From the NCBI GenBank assembly GCA_023389275.1, contig JAEWEN010000066.1, forward strand, positions 9,535 to 73,534: 64,000 nt of DNA, read 5' to 3'. A program made the translations under genes and the position numbers. Below are positions 35,310-44,115 of the stretch, in pieces; position 1 is the first letter of the stretch; each line of letters begins with the position of its first letter. Below the pieces are notes generated by a model that ran no database searches, was not told the origin of the DNA, and was given only the letters and a program-made list of their open reading frames with translations. The DNA is from Bacillota bacterium (GTDB taxonomy: Bacteria; Bacillota; Clostridia; Clostridiales; Caloramatoraceae).

Positions 35310-36056
35310 ATGATAAAAGTAGAAAATATAAATAAGTGTTTTAAAGATTTAAACGTATTAAAAGATGTAAGTTTAAATGTTAATAAAGGTGAGGTAGTAT
35401 CTATAATAGGACCATCAGGAAGTGGAAAAAGTACATTTTTAAGATGTATAGCATTTCTTGAAACAATAGATAGTGGAAAAATATTAATAGAAGATATTCA
35501 AACTTCAGGCATAAAAGAAAATGGTGCTAAAGTTAAGCTTAAAGAGGCAAAAGAAGGGCTTAAAAAAGTTGGTATGGTTTTTCAAGGATTTAATTTATTT
35601 CCTCATAAAACTGTTATAGAAAATATAATAGAAGCTCCTTTAGTAGTTGGAAAAGTTAATAAGGCAAAGGCAATAGAAGAAGGCAAAAAACTATTAGATA
35701 AAGTAGGTCTTTTAGATAAAGTAGATTTTTATCCTTGTCAATTATCTGGAGGTCAAAAACAAAGAGTTGCTATAGCAAGAGCACTTGCTATGAAACCGGA
35801 TATTATGTTGTTTGATGAGCCAACATCTGCACTTGACCCAGAGCTTGTAGGTGAGGTTTTAAAGGTTATAAAGGATCTTGCTGAAGAGAAAATGACAATG
35901 CTTATAGTTACACATGAAATGGGATTTGCAAAGGAAGTATCTGATAAAGTCGTGTTTTTCGATGAAGGAAAAATACTTGAAAACTCATGTCCTAAGGATA
36001 TATTTGAAAACCCAAAACATCCTAGAATAAAACAATTTATCAATAAAATGTTATAA
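35310..36056 (+). CDS. Amino acid ABC transporter ATP-binding protein
   Basis: A 248-residue GlnQ/ArtP-type ATPase. Walker A GPSGSGKSTFLR, Q-loop VFQGFNLFPHKTV, signature LSGGQKQRVAIARAL, Walker B IMLFDEPTSALDP and H-loop VTHEMGFA are intact. It energises the permease encoded 12 bp upstream. Last gene of the operon. Confidence 0.94.
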   Translation: MIKVENINKCFKDLNVLKDVSLNVNKGEVVSIIGPSGSGKSTFLRCIAFLETIDSGKILIEDIQTSGIKENGAKVKLKEAKEGLKKVGMVFQGFNLFPHKTVIENIIEAPLVVGKVNKAKAIEEGKKLLDKVGLLDKVDFYPCQLSGGQKQRVAIARALAMKPDIMLFDEPTSALDPELVGEVLKVIKDLAEEKMTMLIVTHEMGFAKEVSDKVVFFDEGKILENSCPKDIFENPKHPRIKQFINKML

Positions 36057-36057
36057 T

Positions 36058-36091
36058 ACAGCTAGAGAGAGTTCTCTCTAGCTGTTTTTAT
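36058..36091 (+). terminator. Terminator of the amino acid ABC operon
   Basis: ACAGCTAGAGAGA and TCTCTCTAGCTGT pair around GT and are followed by TTTTATA. Confidence 0.9.
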
Positions 36092-36123
36092 ATAAAGTTT
36101 CTAGTTTACTAAGGAGGGGCAAA

Positions 36124-36993
36124 ATGTTATTTTTGAATTTTATGTATAATAATAAAAAACAAATAGGAATTTTAAAAGATAATTTAGTATATCCTTTAAG
36201 TAATATATTAGGGAGAGAGTTTTCAGGAATATTAGATTTTATAGACAATTTTTCAGATAGTTATATAAATGATATAAATAAATATGAGTATTCTAATGGA
36301 ATAAGTATTAATGATGTTAAAATATTGTCTCCAATACCTGAGCCTAAAAGAAACATTATATGTGTAGGAAAAAACTATAAAGAACATATAAAAGAGGTTG
36401 CTAAGGTAATAGATGCAGAACATGAAACTCCAGAATATCCAGTATTTTTTACAAAAATGGTGGATAAAACTGTAGGGCCTAATGAAAGTATAGAACTACA
36501 TAAAGATATAACAGATAGTTTAGACTATGAAGCAGAATTAGCAGTTATAATAGGAAAAACAGGAAGTAATATTCCAAAGGAAAAGGTACATAAGTATATT
36601 TTTGGATATACTATTTTAAATGATATTTCAGCAAGAGATATACAAAGAAAACATAAACAGTGGTTTAGAGGTAAAAGCTTAGACAATACTTGTCCAATAG
36701 GACCTTATATACTACATAAAAGTTCAATTTCTTATCCACCAGAGCTTAATATTAAATGCAGTGTAAATGGGGAAGTTAGACAAAATTCAAATACAAAGCA
36801 TTTTATTTTTAATATAGATAGTATTATAAGTGAGTTATCTAAAGGAATAACACTTAAAAGAGGGGATATTATATCAACAGGTACTCCATCAGGAGTTGGT
36901 ATGGGAATGGAGCCTAAAGGATATTTAAAATCAGGTGACGTTGTTGAATGCTGTATAGAAAGCATTGGATGCTTAAAAAACATAGTAAAGTAA
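36124..36993 (+). CDS. Fumarylacetoacetate hydrolase (FAH) family protein
   Basis: A 289-residue protein: a short N-terminal domain and the FAH catalytic domain from about residue 75. Metal-binding and catalytic segments are ICVGKNYKEH, DYEAELAVIIGK, NDISARDIQRKH, FRGKSLDNTCPIGP and STGTPSGVGMGM. Members act as acylpyruvate hydrolases, oxaloacetate tautomerases or decarboxylases in aromatic degradation. In a fermentative organism with no aromatic pathway nearby, an oxaloacetate-related housekeeping role is plausible but not shown. Confidence 0.87.
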   Translation: MLFLNFMYNNKKQIGILKDNLVYPLSNILGREFSGILDFIDNFSDSYINDINKYEYSNGISINDVKILSPIPEPKRNIICVGKNYKEHIKEVAKVIDAEHETPEYPVFFTKMVDKTVGPNESIELHKDITDSLDYEAELAVIIGKTGSNIPKEKVHKYIFGYTILNDISARDIQRKHKQWFRGKSLDNTCPIGPYILHKSSISYPPELNIKCSVNGEVRQNSNTKHFIFNIDSIISELSKGITLKRGDIISTGTPSGVGMGMEPKGYLKSGDVVECCIESIGCLKNIVK

Positions 36994-37002
36994 ATATTAT
37001 TT

Positions 37003-37037
37003 TAAAGTGGTGCAATACAATATGTGCCACTTTTTTT
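37003..37037 (+). terminator. Terminator after the FAH-family gene
   Basis: AAAGTGG and CCACTTT pair over a long loop, followed by TTTTT. The upper stem is imperfect. Confidence 0.65.
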
Positions 37038-37310
37038 AATTTAACAAAAAAAGTTATAAAATTTTTAATATAGGTATAAATACAATAAAAAAATATATAA
37101 ATCTTTAAAATTCTACTAATGTATTCTAGCATATTTTAGACAGCAATATTTATGAAAATCTATATTACATAACTAATTTGATGATACCTAAAATAACTTG
37201 TAATTTATAATTATTACATGTATTAATAGGTCTAACGAATTAAGTTATAATTTAATATTTATTAATATATAATTATATTTACTAAAGATTACTAAAAGGG
37301 GTGGGGAACA
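37038..37310 (+). other. Intergenic region before the YcdB-like gene
   Basis: About 270 bp of very AT-rich DNA. I see no ORF, RNA motif or strong hairpin. A possible weak promoter is TTGTAA (37199) with TATTAA (37221) after a 16-bp spacer. The final bases AAGGGGTGGGG (37296-37306) look like the ribosome site of the next gene. Confidence 0.5.
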
Positions 37311-38855
37311 ATAAAAGATAAAAAGAAAGTTATAATAACATCTTTAAGTGCTATTTCAATACTTACTGTATTGCCCTTATCATATAGCTATGCAAAAGAA
37401 TCTATAGGTGAAATTTTTGATTTTAAAAAAATCAGTGTAAATAGTATTGATAATATTAAAATTAAAAAGTTAAGTAGTAGTATAGAAAATAACGTTAATA
37501 AGGTTGCTACAAAAAAAGATAAAAATGAAAAAGATGAAATAGGTGTAGATGAGGCAAAGCAAATTACCAAAGATCTACTTAAGGAGTTTTTTAAAGTAGA
37601 TTTAAGTAATGTAAAGCTAAGGTGCAGCGAAGAGCTTAATAATATATTTGAGGTATTTGGAGATGTTAATGGTGAAAATAAATATGTAGTTAAAATAAAT
37701 AAAAAAGGCATTGTATTATATGCTTATTTAAAAGATGAGTTAAAAGCAAATAGTAAATCAAAGTTAAATGTAGATGAATCTAAAAAATTAGTTGAAAAGT
37801 TTATAGAAGAATATTTATCACATCAAAAATCAGATATAAAATTAGTTTTAACAAATCGTAGTAACAATTCAAACAATCTTCACTATAAAATTCAAAGAAC
37901 TTTTAATAATATACCTGTTTTAGAAGAAGGTGGCGAAATAGTATTAGATCAAACTGGAGAAAGATTTTTATCTTTAAATATTAACTGGTCTAATATTAAT
38001 TTTGAAAAAGAGCTAACTAATAAGCTAACTAAAAATGAGGCAATAAATATATTATCTAAAAGCAAGGAAGTTAGCCCTTACTATGTGAAAAAGAAAAATG
38101 AATATGTTTTAGATTTTGTTGTTGAAAAGGGAAAAGAATATCTTATAGATGTAAATGCAAATAAAATTAAAAGTTTATTTGAAAGTGAATACATAGTTGA
38201 AAAAAATAATACTAAAAGCTTAAAAGATATTAATAAAAAATCTAAGTCAAATGAAGAGATTAAAAAGTTAGCAGAGGAAATAGTTTATTCACTTACAGAA
38301 AAAAAAGGAAAAGCTATATCAGCTAAATTAATAAATGAAAATAATAAAAAGTTTATAAAGTGCGTTGTTTTAAGTAAAAAGGAAAAATACTTTATTGAAT
38401 ATGATGAAAAAGGTAATAAAGTTTTAAATATATATAAAGATGGAGATATAGAAACTAAAATAAAAAATAAAGATATAGATTTTGAAACTGCTTATAAAAC
38501 TGCTATAAAAAGCGTAGGTTTAATTTATAATGATAAAGTGAAAAATTTAAATTTTACTCAAGCAGAAAAAGAAATTTTAAATGGAGCATCTTATAATTTT
38601 GTTTTTAACAGAATATATGATGATATAGACGTTAAAGATCAATATGTTTCTGTTAATATTAATGGAAAAACAGGAGAAGTAGATTCTATGTTTATTGAGT
38701 GGGATGATAATAGTAAGTTTAATAATTCTAAAATAAACAATATAGAAAATATAAAGAAAGAGTATTTACAAAATCTTAAGGGAAATTATATTTATATAAA
38801 TGAATATGGAACTGGAAGGTTATATTATTCACTTAAGGATAGTATAACTCAGTAA
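37311..38855 (+). CDS. Secreted YcdB/PepSY-like protein with apparent ATA start
   Basis: If read from ATA 37311 the product (about 515 residues) begins with a normal signal peptide: basic KDKKK, then VIITSLSAISILTVL and a Ser-Tyr-Ala cleavage zone near residue 27. AAGGGGTGGGG lies 4 nt upstream. No ATG, GTG or TTG exists in frame between the stop at 37293 and TTG 37371, and starting at that TTG would remove the signal. The body contains repeated segments such as DEAKQITKDLLKEFF and YVVKINKKG that resemble YcdB/PepSY modules (about 100 residues each, three to four copies). Function unknown. Confidence 0.65.
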   Translation: MKDKKKVIITSLSAISILTVLPLSYSYAKESIGEIFDFKKISVNSIDNIKIKKLSSSIENNVNKVATKKDKNEKDEIGVDEAKQITKDLLKEFFKVDLSNVKLRCSEELNNIFEVFGDVNGENKYVVKINKKGIVLYAYLKDELKANSKSKLNVDESKKLVEKFIEEYLSHQKSDIKLVLTNRSNNSNNLHYKIQRTFNNIPVLEEGGEIVLDQTGERFLSLNINWSNINFEKELTNKLTKNEAINILSKSKEVSPYYVKKKNEYVLDFVVEKGKEYLIDVNANKIKSLFESEYIVEKNNTKSLKDINKKSKSNEEIKKLAEEIVYSLTEKKGKAISAKLINENNKKFIKCVVLSKKEKYFIEYDEKGNKVLNIYKDGDIETKIKNKDIDFETAYKTAIKSVGLIYNDKVKNLNFTQAEKEILNGASYNFVFNRIYDDIDVKDQYVSVNINGKTGEVDSMFIEWDDNSKFNNSKINNIENIKKEYLQNLKGNYIYINEYGTGRLYYSLKDSITQ

Positions 38856-38911
38856 CAATTTTAACCTTCACTGAATATTATAGAAAATGAGATTAAGTGG
38901 AGGTATTTTTT

Positions 38912-40222
38912 ATGGGGGTTAATGAAGATATGTATCCACATTTTATATACCCTAAGTATGGCTTTTGTAATGAAGACACAGAGTATATAAGTGGAGAAAG
39001 TGTAATGAATAAGGTAAGGGGAGGAAAGGGAGAAGGATATTTTAAAGTAGATTTAGATATTGAATCAAAGGATCTTTTAAGAGCTTCATCAAGTGATGTA
39101 AATAAAATATTAATGGAAATTGAAAAGTCGGATCCTGATATATATGAAGAGTTTAAAAAATATAATGTAAATAAAGTAGCTGCAAGATATATTCTATCTT
39201 TAATGGTAAGTTATGCATTAGATAATAAATCTAGGTACTCAGGAGATGATACTAAAAAGGCTAAAGATTTATCAAGAGATTTTTATAATGCATATAATCA
39301 AGTTCTTTTAGTAAGTATGATATCTGGTATACCTGCAAATGTTATAAGAAACATATTAGAGAAAGTAATGTATAAAACAATAATCTCTAGTATTCCTAAT
39401 AACAAAAATAATAGGGAAAGATGGTCTAGATGGGAAGACTTAGGAGGAATTCTTACAAGTGGACCTTCTGCATGTAGCTGGGGTAAAAATAGAATAGATG
39501 TTTTTGTTCGAGGCGAAGATAAAGCTATGTACCATAAATATTATAATGGAAGATGGTCAGGATGGGAAAGTTTAGGTGGTATACTAGAATCAGCACCAAG
39601 TTGTTGTAGCTGGGGATATAATAGAATAGATACCTTTGTAAGAGGAACTGATAATGCAATGTATCATAAGTGGTGGGACGGAGCTAAATGGTCAGGATGG
39701 GAGAACCTAGGAGGGGTTTTAACTTCTGCTCCAGCTAGTTGTAGTTGGGGATATAATAGAATAGATACCTTCGCAAGAGGAACTGATGGGGCTATGTGGC
39801 ATAAATGGTGGGACGGAGCTAAATGGTCTGATTGGGAAAACCTAGGGGGAGTATTAACCTCATCACCAAGTTGTTGTAGCTGGGGACCTAATAGAATAGA
39901 TACTTTTGTAAAAGGTAGTGATAATGCAATGTGGCATAAATGGTGGGATGGAGCTAGATGGTCTGATTGGGAAAGCCTAGGAGGAGTTTTAACATCTGCT
40001 CCTACTGCAACCTCTACAGAAGCTAATAAAATAGATTGCTTTGCAAGAGGAAAAAATAATGAACTTATATGGAAAAATTGGGACGGACAAAGATGGAGTG
40101 AATGGAAAAGTATTGGAGGATTTTTAAAATCTGAACCTTCAGCCTGTAGTTGGGGTAGAAGAAGAATAGATGTATTTACAAAAGGTGGAAATGATCACCT
40201 TTGGCATATATACAAAGATTAG
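38912..40222 (+). CDS. Tryptophan-rich beta-propeller (DUF346/PLL-lectin-like) protein
   Basis: A 436-residue protein. Residues about 1-160 form a helical domain I do not recognise. Residues about 165-436 hold six tandem repeats of about 45 residues, each with W-S-x-W-E-x-L-G-G, a CSWG-N-R-I-D segment, F-x-R-G-x-D and M-x-H-K-W-W. These match DUF346-type repeats related to the PLL fucose-binding lectin propeller. There is no signal peptide, so export, if any, is by another route. ATG 38912 is preferred to an in-frame GTG at 38897 because GTGGAGG lies 8 nt before it. Confidence 0.75.
   Translation: MGVNEDMYPHFIYPKYGFCNEDTEYISGESVMNKVRGGKGEGYFKVDLDIESKDLLRASSSDVNKILMEIEKSDPDIYEEFKKYNVNKVAARYILSLMVSYALDNKSRYSGDDTKKAKDLSRDFYNAYNQVLLVSMISGIPANVIRNILEKVMYKTIISSIPNNKNNRERWSRWEDLGGILTSGPSACSWGKNRIDVFVRGEDKAMYHKYYNGRWSGWESLGGILESAPSCCSWGYNRIDTFVRGTDNAMYHKWWDGAKWSGWENLGGVLTSAPASCSWGYNRIDTFARGTDGAMWHKWWDGAKWSDWENLGGVLTSSPSCCSWGPNRIDTFVKGSDNAMWHKWWDGARWSDWESLGGVLTSAPTATSTEANKIDCFARGKNNELIWKNWDGQRWSEWKSIGGFLKSEPSACSWGRRRIDVFTKGGNDHLWHIYKD
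39418..40219 (+). repeat. Six tandem repeats of about 135 bp inside the propeller gene
   Basis: DNA repeats encode the propeller blades. Copies two to five are nearly identical over segments such as GGTGGGACGGAGCTA, whereas the first and last are more diverged. This pattern suggests recent duplication or gene conversion within the array. Confidence 0.75.
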
Positions 40223-40229
40223 TAATTTT

Positions 40230-40259
40230 AAAGAGCTATTAAAAAGTAGCTCTTTTTTA
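40230..40259 (+). terminator. Terminator after the propeller gene
   Basis: AAAGAGCTA and TAGCTCTTT pair around TTAAAAAG, followed by TTTATA. The next 240 bp up to the small gene at 40501 contain no ORF or motif I can support. Confidence 0.8.
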
Positions 40260-40500
40260 TATATAAATTTTCGACATAAAGCTACTCTTATTTTAATAAA
40301 ATTGTATTATATGGAATTAAAAATTCCTATATATGTAATTGAATGTTAAAAGTAGTAAAAAACAAGAATAATATTCCAAATATAAGTAGTAAAATGTCTA
40401 AAATAATAGAAAATCAATCCCTATATTATTACATAATTATCTATAGTTAAGGTGGTAAAATCATAAATGTATTAGATGTTTGTTACTAGGGGGAGAGATT

Positions 40501-40803
40501 ATGGTGAAAATCGAAGTTGAAAATGTAATATGTAGTGATTTAGATGGAAATGAATATGTATATTCATATTTTCTAACTAAAAAAAGAGATGTAGTAGAAT
40601 TCGACAAAAAAGCAGACATATATGGTATAGAAGTAGTTAGTACAAATAAAGATACTAATTACTATGAAAAAACTTCTACACTAGACTTTACAACATCAAA
40701 GGAATATGCATTAGAGACTATAAAGTATCTTGCAGATAACACAGTATCTCCAATTCACTTTTATGATGTGTTATCAGATAACTTAAATAAAAGTTGTATC
40801 TAA
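40501..40803 (+). CDS. Small conserved-looking protein of unknown function
   Basis: A 100-residue acidic protein without signal or membrane segment: MVKIEVENVICSDLDG, then YVYSYFLTKKRDV and a C-terminal helix. It resembles short clostridial proteins grouped as DUF6514, but that is from memory and unverified. ATG 40501 is chosen because AGGGGGAG lies just before; an in-frame start at 40480 has none. Monocistronic, with its own terminator. Confidence 0.65.
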   Translation: MVKIEVENVICSDLDGNEYVYSYFLTKKRDVVEFDKKADIYGIEVVSTNKDTNYYEKTSTLDFTTSKEYALETIKYLADNTVSPIHFYDVLSDNLNKSCI

Positions 40804-40855
40804 GCTTTAAATAATAGGGTTTTATTAAAAGAAATGTTTTATTATAATAATACTA

Positions 40856-40886
40856 AATAGCATAGAGTAATCTATGCTATTTTTAA
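40856..40886 (+). terminator. Terminator after the small unknown gene
   Basis: AAATAGCATAGA and TCTATGCTATTTTT pair around GTAA, followed by AATTT. Confidence 0.8.
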
Positions 40887-40911
40887 TTTATTTACCTTGA
40901 GGTGTTAGCTT

Positions 40912-42123
40912 ATGATATATGGAACAGGTATAGATATAATAAAAGTAAATAGAGTAGAGAGGCTTTCAAGTAAGGAAAGATTTATGGATAAGTTTTTCAC
41001 AGAAAGGGAAAGAGAATATTTAAAAAATAAAAGAAGTGAAAGTGTTGCAGGCTATTTTTCAGCTAAAGAGGCTATAGTAAAATCTATGGGAACAGGATTT
41101 ACAGGTTTTAAATTTAAGGATATTGAAGTTTTAAGAGATGAAAATGAACCTTATGTTGTTTTACATGGAAAGGCTAAAGAAATATGTGAGGATAAAGGAA
41201 TAGACTATATAAAATTAAGTATATCCCACGAAAAAGAATATGCAGTAGCCAATGCAATTGCTATAAAAAAAAGTAATAAAAATATAAATAGCTATCCTTT
41301 AAATATTTTAAAGAAAAGAGATGCTAATTCTCATAAAGGAGATTATGGCAAAGTATCTATTATAGGTGGAAGCTATACTATGTCTGGTGCTGTAATTTTA
41401 GCAGCTATAGCAGCAATTAGAACAGGCTCTGGTCTTGTTAATTGTGCAATACCAAAGTGTATAATAGATAGAGTTGCAACAAGTGTTTATGAGGCCACTT
41501 ATACTCCTTTAAATCACAACAATGGAACTGTTAATTTAGATGAAAAAGATATAAACTTAATAATAGAAAAATCAGATGCTTTAGCTTTTGGTGTAGGTAT
41601 TGGATTTGAAGGAGATCTTTTAAAGTCTTTAGAGAAAATAATAAAAAAATCTAATATACCTATAGTTATAGATGCAGATGGACTTAATATATTGTCTTTA
41701 AATACAGAAATATTAAAATCTAAAAGAGAGTGTGAGATTATTTTAACTCCACATCCTTTAGAAATGAGTAGATTAACAGGACTTAGTGTTGAACATATAA
41801 ATTCTAATAGAGAAAAAGTAGCAAAGGATTTTGCAAATAATTATAACTGCACTGTTATTTTAAAGGGACATGAAACAGTTGTAGCTTATAAGGATAATGT
41901 GTATATAAATAAAACAGGTAACCCTTCAATGGCAACAGGGGGAAGTGGTGATGTTTTAACAGGAATGATTTGCTCTCTTTTAGGTCAAGGATATGCTCCC
42001 TATGACTCAGCAGTTTTAGGAAGTCATATACATGGGCTTTCAGGAGATAGAGCATATGAAACTTATGGATATGGAGTAAAGGCTTTAGATTTAACAAACT
42101 ATATAGGAGAGTATATAAGATAG
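40912..42123 (+). CDS. Fusion: holo-ACP synthase (AcpS) + ADP-dependent NAD(P)HX dehydratase (NnrD)
   Basis: A 403-residue two-domain protein. Residues 1-123 are AcpS, which transfers phosphopantetheine from CoA to acyl carrier protein: GTGIDIIKVNR with the catalytic Asp8, and YFSAKEAIVKSMGTGF with the metal Glu. Residues about 130-403 are the carbohydrate-kinase-like NnrD (YjeF C-terminal) domain: HKGDYGKVSIIGGS, DADGLNIL, LTPHPLEM and GGSGDVLTGM. The epimerase NnrE domain usually fused to NnrD is absent. It is one continuous frame, so not a frameshift artefact by reading. Followed by the GerS-like and alr genes. Confidence 0.88.
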   Translation: MIYGTGIDIIKVNRVERLSSKERFMDKFFTEREREYLKNKRSESVAGYFSAKEAIVKSMGTGFTGFKFKDIEVLRDENEPYVVLHGKAKEICEDKGIDYIKLSISHEKEYAVANAIAIKKSNKNINSYPLNILKKRDANSHKGDYGKVSIIGGSYTMSGAVILAAIAAIRTGSGLVNCAIPKCIIDRVATSVYEATYTPLNHNNGTVNLDEKDINLIIEKSDALAFGVGIGFEGDLLKSLEKIIKKSNIPIVIDADGLNILSLNTEILKSKRECEIILTPHPLEMSRLTGLSVEHINSNREKVAKDFANNYNCTVILKGHETVVAYKDNVYINKTGNPSMATGGSGDVLTGMICSLLGQGYAPYDSAVLGSHIHGLSGDRAYETYGYGVKALDLTNYIGEYIR

Positions 42124-42182
42124 TAATACCTAAAAGAATTTTAGAATATGTATACAGTATAAATATTTTTAAAGGTGGTACT

Positions 42183-42791
42183 GTGAAGTATTTAAAGCTA
42201 TATTTTTTTATTTTATTAAGTGTCTTTTTAATTTCTTGTAAATCATCACAAATTATTGATAGTAATGATGAAAAAATTGTAACAATGAAATCTTATACAT
42301 CAGATGCAGTAATTAAAGTACATGGAAATAAATCTTCTACTATATATAAGGTAAAGCAAACCTTAAAAAGTCCTTCAAGTATAAAGGTAGAAACTATAGA
42401 ACCAAAAGAATTAAGTGGGAAAAAAACTGTTTTTAAAAATGGAGAGTACAGTATACATCATCCTGCTATAGGAAAAACAGTAAAGTTTAATAATATTGAT
42501 AAAACAAATGAAAATATGTGTACAGGAATAATTAAAAAAGAGTTTTTTGAATCAAAGGACTTAAAGAAAAGTACGGTAAGTAAAAATAATAAAAAGTGTA
42601 TAGAATATAAAGCATCATTAAAAAATCCAAGTGACAATAGAAGTTATGGAAAGTTATATGTTGATGAAAAAAGTTTTATACCTATTTTATTTGAAATATA
42701 TGATGAAAACGATAAAGTTGTAGTTGAGATAAGTTATTTTAACTTTAAGTATAATCCAACTATTGACGATAAAGAGTTTATTTTAAATTAA
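42183..42791 (+). CDS. GerS-like lipoprotein (LolA fold family)
   Basis: A 202-residue lipoprotein: signal with lipobox LISC (Cys about residue 19), then a LolA/LppX-type beta sheet (MKSYTSDAVIKVHGNKSSTIYKVKQTLKSPSSIKVE, GKLYVDEKSFIPILFEIYD). The GTG start follows AGGTGG. In C. difficile the germination lipoprotein gerS lies beside alanine racemase alr2, and here alr follows 32 bp later, so a role in spore germination is likely by synteny. The sequence alone shows only a LolA-like lipoprotein. Confidence 0.7.
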   Translation: MKYLKLYFFILLSVFLISCKSSQIIDSNDEKIVTMKSYTSDAVIKVHGNKSSTIYKVKQTLKSPSSIKVETIEPKELSGKKTVFKNGEYSIHHPAIGKTVKFNNIDKTNENMCTGIIKKEFFESKDLKKSTVSKNNKKCIEYKASLKNPSDNRSYGKLYVDEKSFIPILFEIYDENDKVVVEISYFNFKYNPTIDDKEFILN

Positions 42792-42823
42792 AATACAAAT
42801 TACATACTAACGAGGGTGAAAAT

Positions 42824-43984
42824 ATGCTAGATCATTTAAGACCATGTTATGCAGAAATTAATTTAGATAATTTAAGGCATAATTTTAGGGAAATAAAAAA
42901 AGTAGTTAAAGATAAAAAAATATTTGGTGTTATAAAAGCTGATGCTTATGGTCATGGAGCCTTAGAAGTTGCAAGAGTACTAAAAGAAGAAGGTGTAGAT
43001 TATTTTGCAGTAGCAGTTGTTACAGAAGCTATGGAGCTTAGAAGAAATGGATTTGAAGATCCAATACTTGTTTTAGGTTATAGTCCTGAAACATTTTCAG
43101 ATACTATAGTAGAAAATAATATTACACAAACTGTATTTAGTTATAGTACTGCAAAATCTATATCTAATGAAGCTGTTAAACAAAATAAAATAGCTAAAAT
43201 CCATATAAAAGTAGATACTGGTATGGGAAGACTAGGATACACTGAAAATGATAATATTGTAGAAGAAATAAAAAATATAATAAACTTGCCTAACATATGT
43301 GTTGAAGGACTATTTACTCATTTTTCAACTTCTGATGAAGCAGATAAAGAGTTTTCAAATCTTCAACTTAAAAGATTTAAAAATATAATAAATTCTATTG
43401 AAAAAGAAGGAATAAATATAGAAATTAAGCATATAGCAAATAGTGGGGCAATATTAGATATTGAAGAGGCTTATTTTGATGCTGTAAGACCGGGAATAAT
43501 ACTTTATGGATATTATCCATCTAGTGAAGTAAATCAAAATAAATTAAATCTAAAACCTGTAATGACATTAAAGTCTAATATTGTTTATATTAAAGAAGTT
43601 GAAAAAGGAACATCTATTAGTTACGGAAGAAAATTTACTGCAGATAAAAAAATGAAAATAGCTACTATACCTATAGGATATGCTGATGGATTTACAAGAC
43701 TTTTATTTGGTAAGGCAAGTGTAATTATAGGAAATAAACTTTGCCCAGTAGTAGGCAAAATATGTATGGATCAGTGTATGGTAGATGTTTCAGAATGTGA
43801 GGATGTAAAAGTATCAGATGAAGTTATAATCATGGGAAAAACATCTGATTTCAATATAAGTGCAGATGTTATAGCAAGTAAAATAGATACTATATCTTAT
43901 GAGGTTTTATGTATGGTTTCTAAAAGGGTGCCAAGAGTATATACTGAAAATAATAAAGTTGTTAGAATAAAAAACTTTGTTTAA
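42824..43984 (+). CDS. alr: Alanine racemase
   Basis: A 386-residue PLP enzyme interconverting L- and D-alanine for peptidoglycan. The PLP lysine is in GVIKADAYGHG, the second catalytic tyrosine in SYGRKFTA, and RPGIILYGY and IGYADGFTRL are further landmarks. RBS GAGGGTG. Lies behind the GerS-like gene, an arrangement also seen in other clostridia, and before MazEF as in many Firmicutes (alr-mazEF). Confidence 0.95.
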   Translation: MLDHLRPCYAEINLDNLRHNFREIKKVVKDKKIFGVIKADAYGHGALEVARVLKEEGVDYFAVAVVTEAMELRRNGFEDPILVLGYSPETFSDTIVENNITQTVFSYSTAKSISNEAVKQNKIAKIHIKVDTGMGRLGYTENDNIVEEIKNIINLPNICVEGLFTHFSTSDEADKEFSNLQLKRFKNIINSIEKEGINIEIKHIANSGAILDIEEAYFDAVRPGIILYGYYPSSEVNQNKLNLKPVMTLKSNIVYIKEVEKGTSISYGRKFTADKKMKIATIPIGYADGFTRLLFGKASVIIGNKLCPVVGKICMDQCMVDVSECEDVKVSDEVIIMGKTSDFNISADVIASKIDTISYEVLCMVSKRVPRVYTENNKVVRIKNFV

Positions 43985-44030
43985 GCATACTTTAATATAT
44001 AAGGATATAACATTAATCTCTAAACCAGTA

Positions 44031-44091
44031 TATGTATACACTATGACAATTTTGACACCCTAGATATACATAAAGTATAATTATATACATA
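44031..44091 (+). promoter_or_regulatory. mazEF promoter with TATACATA boxes
   Basis: TTGACA (44052-44057), 18-bp spacer, TATAAT (44076-44081). TATACATA occurs in direct orientation at 44065-44072 (spacer) and 44084-44091 (after -10), and inverted as TATGTATA at 44031-44038. These may be operator sites for the antitoxin. Confidence 0.55.
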
Positions 44092-44115
44092 GGTGAATTT
44101 AGGGGGTAAATAATA

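Noticed and set aside
39418..40219. Regular DNA repeats suggesting a CRISPR or satellite array
   Set aside because: The repeats are about 135 bp, in frame, and encode propeller blades; there are no short direct repeats with unique spacers.
40223..40500. Possible sporulation promoter or RNA in the gap before the small unknown gene
   Set aside because: Only a terminator for the upstream gene is clear; other motifs are at chance level for such AT-rich sequence.
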